A stretch of DNA of 9,098 bases, from contig USEZ01000071.1 in NCBI GenBank assembly GCA_900553775.1, positions 1-9,098 of the forward strand. The letters are read 5' to 3'. The stretch's first letter is position 1; each line of letters begins with the position of its first letter. This document shows positions 1 through 5,089 of the stretch, piece by piece. Source of the stretch: an uncultured Slackia sp. (GTDB lineage Bacteria; Actinomycetota; Coriobacteriia; Coriobacteriales; Eggerthellaceae). Under the pieces are notes generated by a model, which made no database searches, was not told where the DNA came from, and was given only the letters and a program-made list of their open reading frames with translations. A program made the position numbers and the translations under genes.

Positions 1-687
1 TTCGAGCACGATGATCGAATAGTCCTTCTCGGAGCGCAGCATATCGCCCGACATGGGAGGAATGACCGCGCCGCTCAGCTCGTAGACCATCTTCTTCAGA
101 TCGTCGACGCGGCCCGCCTTCACGTACTGCAGGATTTCCGTCTCGTAGTAGAACAGGTAGACGTTGGGGTTGAACTTGCGCGCATCGTAGGCGTTTACGC
201 GCTCCTGTTCGAGGTCGACGTAGAAACGGCGCACGTAATCGTAGAGCTCCCCCTGCAAAGGATCGCTTATATCGCCCGTCAGGCAGTAATGGATATGGAT
301 CATGACGTCGCGCACGTCGCCGAGCGCATACAGAGGCAGTCCGGAAAGGTAGTCGTAGAGAAACGCCCATTCGCTGCGCGGCGTCCCCTGGGACGCGAGC
401 TTGCGTTCGAGCATCTCGCGGTCCACCACGTTGCAGCGAAACGGGCCGAACAGCACGATGCGGTCGGAAAGGCCGTACAGGATGAACAGCTCGTTGAAGC
501 TTCCCGACACGATGCCGAACTTCCCCTCTTCGAGGGAGACCCCTTCGGTGAGCGATTTCAGGTTGTAGTCGAGAATCCTCGCCTGAGACGACTTGAACAC
601 CTTCGTCAGGTTGAAATCGCGATCGAACACCTGGATGGGCACGCCTGAAAGCACATGGATGGATTTCAGGATTTTCAGTTTTTCCAT
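1..687 (-). CDS. AraC-family transcriptional regulator, N-terminal part (runs off left edge)
   Basis: The reading frame opens at an ATG at 687-685, preceded by the ribosome binding site GAGGTG, and stays open for 229 codons to base 1, so the 3' end is missing. The protein begins MEKLKILKSIHVLSGVPIQV. Its N-terminal half looks like the small-molecule-sensing domain found in AraC-family regulators of the kind that includes the YSIRK-targeted surface antigen regulators. The strongest clue is at the left edge, where PPMSGDMLRSEKDYSIIVLE matches the linker that in this family precedes the DNA-binding part. The two helix-turn-helix motifs expected downstream lie outside the window, so DNA binding is inferred, not seen. 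The gene is clearly less GC-rich (roughly 57% in sampled lines) than cysE next to it (about 70% in a sampled line), and it is separated from cysE by two terminators. The effector and targets are unknown. Confidence 0.68.
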   Translation of the reverse strand, partial: MEKLKILKSIHVLSGVPIQVFDRDFNLTKVFKSSQARILDYNLKSLTEGVSLEEGKFGIVSGSFNELFILYGLSDRIVLFGPFRCNVVDREMLERKLASQGTPRSEWAFLYDYLSGLPLYALGDVRDVMIHIHYCLTGDISDPLQGELYDYVRRFYVDLEQERVNAYDARKFNPNVYLFYYETEILQYVKAGRVDDLKKMVYELSGAVIPPMSGDMLRSEKDYSIIVLE

Positions 688-757
688 TGTGTCACCTCGA
701 AACAAAACTTTTGGCACATATTACGCAATGGATGGGAAAAACGCCTGGTAAGAGTTC

Positions 758-796
758 ATTTTATGCCATAAAGCATGAAATCATACAAAAATACAA
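758..796 (-). promoter_or_regulatory. AT-rich promoter region of the AraC-type gene
   Basis: Bases 688-825 are AT-rich (about 38% GC in the line 721-780) in an otherwise GC-rich window. Read on the minus strand, TAAAAT (763-758) is a possible -10 box with TTGTAT (788-783) 19 bases upstream. An alternative pair is TTTATG (772-767) with TTGTAT (796-791) at 18 bases. Neither is a perfect sigma-70 promoter and I cannot choose between them. The region lies between the cysE terminators and the regulator's ribosome binding site, where its promoter must be. Confidence 0.3.
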
Positions 797-819
797 TGAA
801 TTATTCTCGACCTCCGTAC

Positions 820-868
820 ATGAAAACGGACGGCCCCTTCGTCGCCATGCGTCGGAAGGGCCGTCCGT
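820..868 (-). terminator. Distal rho-independent terminator after cysE
   Basis: A strong stem pairs ACGGACGGCCC (826-836) with GGGCCGTCCGT (858-868), an 11-base perfect repeat; further pairing inside it is possible around a short loop. On the minus strand it is followed by TTTTCATGTA. This is the second hairpin with a T-run downstream of cysE and it lies immediately before the AT-rich promoter region of the AraC-type gene. Confidence 0.75.
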
Positions 869-910
869 CGATGCCGAAACATACCGGCGCCGCATCGGGC
901 GGCCGGCGAA

Positions 911-943
911 AACGAACGGAAAACGCGCTTTTCCCAAGCGCGT
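911..943 (-). terminator. Proximal rho-independent terminator of cysE
   Basis: A perfect 8-base stem, ACGCGCTT (923-930) with AAGCGCGT (936-943), has a 5-base loop. It starts 10 bases after the cysE stop codon. On the minus strand it is followed by TTTCCGTTCGTTTTC, an interrupted T-run. Position and orientation fit termination of cysE. Confidence 0.7.
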
Positions 944-952
944 CGGCGAGCC

Positions 953-1867
953 TTACAGCTCCCAGCTCGCCGGGCTCTTGCGCGGTTGGCGCACGTTGAT
1001 TTCGACGCCTTTGACGCTCACGCGGGAATTGGCGGGAATGGACTCGGTGACGAAGGCTCCGCCCGCGATCACCGTGCCTTCGCCGATCACCGTTTCGCCG
1101 CCGAGAACGCTCGCGTTGGAGTAGATGGTCACGTTGTCCTCGATGGTGGGATGACGCTTGACGCCCGCAAGCTGCTGGCCTGCGCGCGTGGAAAGCGCGC
1201 CGAGCGTGACGCCCTGGTAGATCTTCACGTGGTCGCCGATCGTCGTGGTTTCGCCGATCACCACGCCGGTGGCGTGGTCGATGAAGAAATACTCGCCGAT
1301 CGTGGCGCCCGAGTTGATGTCGACGCCCGTGCAGCCGTGGGCGTACTCGGTCATGATGCGCGGAATCAAAGGCACGTTCTGCACGTAAAGCTCATGGGCG
1401 ACGCGATAGACGAACACGGCGAAAAAGCCCGGGTACGAGAAGATGATCTCTTCCTTGCTTTGCGCGGCGGGATCGCCGTCGAACGCCGCCTGCACGTCTT
1501 TGAGCAGCATGCGATGCAGCTCGGGAAGCCTGGAAAGAAACGTCGCGCAGATTTCGTCGGCACGGGCATCCACGGCCGCCGCATCGACGGAATCGGCATC
1601 GCGGAACAGCAGCGCCTCGCGCAGCTGCCGGCGCAGCGAGTCCTGCACGCGGATGAGCGTCTCGCCGATGAAGTAGCGCGGGTCGGAGCCCGTCGGCGTC
1701 TCGTCGCCGAAATAGCGCGGAAACATCAGATGGCGCAAATCGGCCAGAATGCCGATGATCGCGTCGCGATTGGGGAAATGCCGCTGCGGGTCGGTGAAAA
1801 AGATCTCGGGCGACGCGTAATTGCGCACCATATCATCGACGATGGCATCAAGGTTTTCGTTGAACAT
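953..1867 (-). CDS. cysE: Serine O-acetyltransferase (CysE)
   Basis: This cytoplasmic enzyme of 304 residues transfers the acetyl group of acetyl-CoA to L-serine, giving O-acetylserine, the carbon precursor of cysteine. An N-terminal helical region (about 1-165) contains HFPNRDAIIGILADLRHLMF and DPAAQSKEEIIFSYPGF, both typical of the family. It is followed by a left-handed beta-helix of hexapeptide repeats (about 180-285). The catalytic histidine is visible in FFIDHATGVVIGE (His198), and the supporting aspartate in GVDI (Asp183). The length suits the roughly 300-residue SAT type. The start chosen is the ATG at 1867-1865, with AGAGGG upstream; the frame stays open further upstream, but that extension runs into tatD and is Arg/Ala-rich without family resemblance. 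No cysK is adjacent. The gene has its own likely promoter, a leader hairpin and two terminators, so it is probably transcribed alone. Feedback inhibition by cysteine is known for the family but cannot be judged here. Confidence 0.95.
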   Translation of the reverse strand: MFNENLDAIVDDMVRNYASPEIFFTDPQRHFPNRDAIIGILADLRHLMFPRYFGDETPTGSDPRYFIGETLIRVQDSLRRQLREALLFRDADSVDAAAVDARADEICATFLSRLPELHRMLLKDVQAAFDGDPAAQSKEEIIFSYPGFFAVFVYRVAHELYVQNVPLIPRIMTEYAHGCTGVDINSGATIGEYFFIDHATGVVIGETTTIGDHVKIYQGVTLGALSTRAGQQLAGVKRHPTIEDNVTIYSNASVLGGETVIGEGTVIAGGAFVTESIPANSRVSVKGVEINVRQPRKSPASWEL

Positions 1868-1887
1868 AAAGCCCTCTTTCGGCCGTT

Positions 1888-1910
1888 GCCGAAGCATCCG
1901 ACGCTTCGGC
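1888..1910 (-). other. Hairpin in the cysE leader
   Basis: GCCGAAGC (1888-1895) and GCTTCGGC (1903-1910) form a perfect 8-base stem with a 7-base loop, 20 bases upstream of the cysE start codon. On the minus strand it is followed by AACGGCC with no T-run, so it is not a normal terminator for tatD. If the promoter predicted at 1926-1953 is real, it lies close to the 5' end of the cysE mRNA, where it could protect the transcript or affect translation. On the plus strand it is followed by GTTTTGC, but no plus-strand gene needs a terminator there. Confidence 0.5.
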
Positions 1911-1925
1911 GTTTTGCATGCGTTC

Positions 1926-1953
1926 ATCCTACCGGCACGCCTTCGCGCCGCAA
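1926..1953 (-). promoter_or_regulatory. cysE: Candidate sigma-70-type promoter of cysE
   Basis: On the minus strand, TTGCGG (1953-1948) and TAGGAT (1931-1926) are separated by 16 bases, between the tatD stop codon and the cysE leader hairpin. Each box matches the consensus at four or fewer of the weaker positions, so this is a moderate candidate. It predicts a start of transcription near 1919. Confidence 0.4.
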
Positions 1954-1982
1954 GCGGGAATATCGCAGACGGAACCGCGCCG

Positions 1983-2804
1983 TCAGACCTCGTCGAGACC
2001 GAGGATGCGACGGCTCGTCTGCTCGATGCGGCGGCGCAGAAGGCCTTGGTCCTGCCCTCGTGCGGCCGCAAGATGCGCAAGGGCATCTTCGAGCGCCGCA
2101 TGCCACGCCCGAAGAGAAAACGGGGCGCCCGCCGCCGGGGGCATATCGGTTTCGAGCAGCAGGCGTTCTAGCGGAATGGCGCGCGCATACGCGCGTCCGC
2201 GCTTGGATGCGAGCATACGCGGACCGACCGAGAAGAACAGGCCCGCCTTGACGGCGCGATGCAGCTCGTCGGACGTGCCGTTGAACGAATGGACGACCAG
2301 CGCGCGGCCTGCGGCGGCGGCGCCTTCGACGCGGGAGCGCGCATCGACGGCCCCTTCCCGTTCGAGCACGTCGAGCACGTCGCTTATCGCATGCACGGCA
2401 TGGATCGACACGATCCCGCATGCGGCCGTTTGCGCATGAAGGCGGCCGTCGCCCGGCGCGACGAGGCATGAGCGCACGACGCGCTCGAACGCCTCGAGCT
2501 GGCGCATGCGGCTGCCCTCATGCTTCGCCGAGAAATCAAGCCCCACTTCGCCGATGAACGCATGCTGCGGGGCGTGCGCGACGAACGCATCGACCAAAGC
2601 GGAAAAATCGGGGCGCGACGCCTGCCACGGATGAAGCCCGAGCCCGACGCGCACGCCGTCGCATCGCCCGAAGGCATGCCGGGCGGCGGTGCAGGCATGC
2701 GGATCGACCGTCGCGGAAAACGCCGCGATATCTCCTGCGGCCCGGCATGCGGCCTGCACGCCGTCTTCGGCGAAATCGAGATGGCAGTGCATGTCGTAGA
2801 GCAT
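1983..2804 (-). CDS. tatD: TatD-family metal-dependent hydrolase
   Basis: This 273-residue protein starts at the ATG at 2804-2802, with AAAGGA six bases upstream. It has the metal-binding pattern of the TatD branch of the amidohydrolase superfamily: the HxH pair in MHCHLDF (His6, His8), GEVGLDF (Glu86), VSIHAVHA (His135), VVHSFNG (His172) and the catalytic aspartate in LLLETDMPP (Asp220). TatD proteins are two-metal TIM-barrel enzymes, and characterised members act as DNA exonucleases or deoxyribonucleases; the substrate here is not shown. Compared with usual members, there is an extra stretch of about 18 residues (113-130, SCLVAPGDGRLHAQTAACG) before the VSIH strand, and the third-His motif VVHSFNG replaces the common HCFSG. 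The frame is open upstream for a long way, but that extension is Arg-rich shadow sequence. No clear terminator follows it. Confidence 0.88.
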   Translation of the reverse strand: MLYDMHCHLDFAEDGVQAACRAAGDIAAFSATVDPHACTAARHAFGRCDGVRVGLGLHPWQASRPDFSALVDAFVAHAPQHAFIGEVGLDFSAKHEGSRMRQLEAFERVVRSCLVAPGDGRLHAQTAACGIVSIHAVHAISDVLDVLEREGAVDARSRVEGAAAAGRALVVHSFNGTSDELHRAVKAGLFFSVGPRMLASKRGRAYARAIPLERLLLETDMPPAAGAPFSLRAWHAALEDALAHLAAARGQDQGLLRRRIEQTSRRILGLDEV

Positions 2805-2896
2805 AGGCGTCCTTTCATACGGCGGCGCGGCGATGCGCAAGCGACAAGGCCCCGGGCGAAGCAGGCGGGAAGGCGGCGGCAGACGCACGGCGCGAT

Positions 2897-2913
2897 GCGG
2901 CCGACGGGGCCGC
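2897..2913 (-). other. Short GC hairpin between the membrane-protein gene and tatD
   Basis: GCGGCC (2897-2902) and GGCCGC (2908-2913) form a 6-base stem with a 5-base loop, 23 bases after the stop codon of the membrane-protein gene. There is no T-run on either side. It may be a weak 3' structure or chance in GC-rich DNA. I see nothing else in the 131-base gap 2805-2935 apart from the tatD ribosome binding site, so read-through into tatD is possible. Confidence 0.2.
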
Positions 2914-2935
2914 TGCACGAAGCGATGCGGCGCCG

Positions 2936-4156
2936 CTACGATACGCCGGCGGATGCGCCCGATTGCGCACGCAGGGCCGCCGAGGCGGCCGTCGACGCGC
3001 TCGAAGACGACCCGGCGCCCACGGCCGCAGAATCGCCCGACGAGCCCTGCCCGCCCGACGGACTCTGGGCGTTCGACGAGCCGTCGCTTGCTCCTGCATC
3101 GGTGCCCTGGCTCGAATCGGAGCCCTGCGACTGGGACCCGCTTTCTTGCTGGCCCGAAGCATCGCCTGCGTCCGTGTCGCCCGAATCCGTCCCTTCGGAA
3201 GGCTGCGATCCCGTCTGCTCCGACGAATCGCCTTGGCCGCCCTGGCCCTCTTGCGCCGCGGCATCGTCCTGCGTCGAAGGCGCCGATGCATCGGAAGAGC
3301 CGTCCTGCCGTCCTTTGTCGCCTGCATCGCCCGACGCCTGGCCGGCGGATGCGCCTTCGTCTTTCGGCGCCGCCGCATCGTGCGCAGAAACGCTCCACGA
3401 CGGCATCAGGGCGGGATCGGGCTTGGAGCCCACGCCCTGCCCTGCGGTGACGGCCTCGATGATTAGCGCGCTTGCGACGATGCCGACCAAGGCCGAGATC
3501 GCGGCCACGACCACGGCGTTGCGCTGCACCCGCGCCTTGCGCTCGCGCGCGGCGCGCGAGCGGGCCAAGGCCGATTCGGCATATGCCTTCGATTCCATGC
3601 TGCGAGCGCGATCGGGCGCGTGCGCCGCGATCGCCGCCGTATGGCCGGCGTCGGCCGCATGCAACGTGCTCATCTCGGCACGGACGCCCGCATACGGCAG
3701 GGTTTCAGACGCCGAAGCGCCCTGCGGCGCGATGGCGCGCGCATCACCCGCCGAGCCTTGCACGGCGCCTTCCTCCCGAACGTCGTCCGCCGCGGCATCG
3801 GCGTCGCCGCGCATTTCGCCCTCGTGCGCATCATGCTGCGCAAACGGGCCGCCATGCCCTCCGCCCGACGAAACGCCGTGCGAGGGCGAGAACAGCCCTC
3901 TGTCGGGCGCCATGTCTTTGATCTTTTCCGCCGACGCGGAAAGGAACTTCTTATAGACCTGCGATGCGACCGCCGATACGATCGAGCCCACCGCCACGCC
4001 GATGACCGATCCCGCGATGCCGATCCGCGACGCAAGCAGCATCGACGTCACCGCCGCCAAGGCGCCCGCAAGAAGCTGCGCGATAGAGATGTCGTCGAAC
4101 AGGCTGCGCCAAAACGATGCGGCCGCTTTCTTCGCCGGTTTCGTTTCTTCGGCCAC
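2936..4156 (-). CDS. Membrane protein of unknown function with a long low-complexity tail
   Basis: I do not recognise a named family. The 406-residue protein starts with GTG at 4156-4154, supported by a near-perfect AAAGGAGGG six bases upstream. In order: a short lysine-rich N-terminus; a hydrophobic block at about 24-67 long enough for two membrane helices joined by a short turn (ISIAQLLAGALAAVTSMLLA, then GIAGSVIGVAVGSIV); a hydrophilic segment at about 70-205 rich in Ala, Asp, Glu and His; a basic stretch RSRAARERKARVQR (199-212); a third membrane helix at about 213-235 (NAVVVAAISALVGIVASALI); and a tail of about 170 residues rich in Ser, Gly, Asp, Gln and Ala. The basic residues before the third helix suggest that the middle segment is cytoplasmic and the acidic tail is outside. 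No catalytic motif, sortase signal or enzyme domain is visible. A small alarmone synthetase lies upstream and tatD downstream, but nothing ties their functions together. Confidence 0.85.
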   Translation of the reverse strand: MAEETKPAKKAAASFWRSLFDDISIAQLLAGALAAVTSMLLASRIGIAGSVIGVAVGSIVSAVASQVYKKFLSASAEKIKDMAPDRGLFSPSHGVSSGGGHGGPFAQHDAHEGEMRGDADAAADDVREEGAVQGSAGDARAIAPQGASASETLPYAGVRAEMSTLHAADAGHTAAIAAHAPDRARSMESKAYAESALARSRAARERKARVQRNAVVVAAISALVGIVASALIIEAVTAGQGVGSKPDPALMPSWSVSAHDAAAPKDEGASAGQASGDAGDKGRQDGSSDASAPSTQDDAAAQEGQGGQGDSSEQTGSQPSEGTDSGDTDAGDASGQQESGSQSQGSDSSQGTDAGASDGSSNAQSPSGGQGSSGDSAAVGAGSSSSASTAASAALRAQSGASAGVS

Positions 4157-4190
4157 AAGCCCTCCTTTCCCGCATCGGCTTCATGCTGCG

Positions 4191-4219
4191 ACCATACGCG
4201 GCGTATATGAAGATGCGAA
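4191..4219 (-). promoter_or_regulatory. Candidate promoter with internal palindrome, membrane-protein gene
   Basis: On the minus strand, TTCGCA (4219-4214) and TATGGT (4196-4191) are 17 bases apart and lie about 35 bases upstream of the GTG start. The palindrome ATACGC-G-GCGTAT (4194-4206) overlaps the -10 box and the adjoining spacer. A repressor bound there would block RNA polymerase, so it is a possible operator; its regulator is unknown. Confidence 0.35.
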
Positions 4220-4260
4220 GAACGCAGGCGGACTTTTACAGAAACATCACCGCGCCTGGA

Positions 4261-4292
4261 AACGACGGGCCGCCGCCTCGCGCCGGAGGCCC
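4261..4292 (-). terminator. Weak terminator-like hairpin after the alarmone synthetase gene
   Basis: GGGCC-G-CCG (4267-4275) pairs with CGG-A-GGCCC (4284-4292) with one mismatch and an 8-base loop, 16 bases after the stop codon at 4309. On the minus strand it is followed by GTCGTTTCC, a poor T-run. Position is right for the 3' end of the synthetase gene, but the T-run is weak. Confidence 0.35.
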
Positions 4293-4308
4293 GATGCCGT
4301 GCGTGCTC

Positions 4309-4986
4309 TTAGCGGCCTTCGTCAAGCGCGTGCGCGAGAATCTGCATGCGCTTCTCGACGTCTTCGATCACGCGGCTGCAATCGCGCAGCTCGTCGAACG
4401 AGTCGATGCCGCACACCTCGTCGACGGCTTTGTATTTCAGCTCGTGTTCGAGGCTCGCCCAGAAATCCATGGCGATCGTGCGGATCTGCACCTCGACGGA
4501 TACGAGCTCTTTTTTGTCCATGAAATACACCGGCATGCGCACGATCGCGTGCAGGCTCCGGTATCCGTTGGGCTTAGGGTCGGCGATGTAGTCTTTCACC
4601 TCGACGATCTCAAGGTCGTCTTGGCGCTGCAGAAGTTCGAGCAGGCCGTATACGTCGTCGATATACGAGCAGATCACCCGCACGCCCGCCACGTCGGTCA
4701 GGTAGCGCTCCATGTTCGCAAGCGTCGGCTCGTGGCCCTGCCGCTGCAGCTTGCCCACAATGCTCGTCGGGCTTTTCACCCGCGATTCGATATGGTGGAT
4801 GGGATTGCGGTTCTTCTTCAGGCTCAGGTCTTTGTCCAAGACTTCGAATCGGACTTCCATCTGGCGCATGGCCGCCTGGTACTTTTGAAGCGCTTCTCTC
4901 AGCAGAAGCATTTCGGCGGCCGCCTTCTCCTTCGCATCCGCGGATTTCTCCGCGGCTTGGGAATGCGCGATGGCCTCGGTGCTCAT
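4309..4986 (-). CDS. Small alarmone synthetase (GTP pyrophosphokinase, YjbM/YwaC type)
   Basis: This 225-residue cytoplasmic protein has a single RelA/SpoT-type synthetase domain and no hydrolase, TGS or ACT domain. Such proteins transfer pyrophosphate from ATP to GTP or GDP, making the stringent-response signals pppGpp or ppGpp. Signature segments are ESRVKSPTSIVGKL (67-80), DVAGVRVICSYIDDVY (98-113, with the metal-binding Asp), DPKPNGYRSLHAIV (136-149, substrate loop) and VEVQIRTIAMDFWASLEHEL (164-183, with the catalytic Glu and RT motif). Residues 10-45 are Ala/Glu/Lys-rich and probably form a helix. The ATG at 4986-4984 is chosen because GGGAGG lies eight bases upstream and the protein then has the usual length; the open frame further upstream is Arg-rich. 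In Firmicutes these enzymes form tetramers, often regulated at transcription by envelope stress; whether that holds here is unknown. RelQ and RelP cannot be told apart from sequence by eye. Confidence 0.93.
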   Translation of the reverse strand: MSTEAIAHSQAAEKSADAKEKAAAEMLLLREALQKYQAAMRQMEVRFEVLDKDLSLKKNRNPIHHIESRVKSPTSIVGKLQRQGHEPTLANMERYLTDVAGVRVICSYIDDVYGLLELLQRQDDLEIVEVKDYIADPKPNGYRSLHAIVRMPVYFMDKKELVSVEVQIRTIAMDFWASLEHELKYKAVDEVCGIDSFDELRDCSRVIEDVEKRMQILAHALDEGR

Positions 4987-5031
4987 AGGTCGATCCTCCC
5001 TCGTTCTTGCGACGCCGCGCGCCGCCGCATC

Positions 5032-5037
5032 ATCATA
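5032..5037 (-). promoter_or_regulatory. Possible -10 box of the alarmone synthetase gene
   Basis: On the minus strand TATGAT (5037-5032) lies 45 bases upstream of the start codon. It differs from TATAAT at one position, but there is no good -35 box at the expected distance (the region is GC-rich, with TTCGGC 16 bases upstream). The 103-base gap 4987-5089 shows no clear terminator for the ygiQ gene. Confidence 0.25.
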
Positions 5038-5089
5038 AGACGAATACGGCGGCGCCGAAGCCATGCGTTGCCGAATCGGCATCGAGCGT

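Noticed and set aside
1868..2101. N-terminal extension of cysE by 78 residues
   Set aside because: It runs into the end of tatD, has no family resemblance, and the ATG at 1867 has a ribosome binding site and gives the normal length.
2362..2379. Tandem repeat of TCGAGCACG
   Set aside because: It lies inside tatD and encodes the helical DVLDVLE segment; two copies are explained by coding.
986..3956. Long plus-strand frames opposite cysE, tatD and the membrane-protein gene
   Set aside because: All lie antisense to supported genes and show shadow composition (Arg, His, Pro or Ser rich).
5069..5081. Palindrome TGCCGAATCGGCA after ygiQ
   Set aside because: The arms leave only one central base, so it cannot make a good terminator hairpin at full length, and there is no T-run. 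It may be chance in GC-rich DNA.
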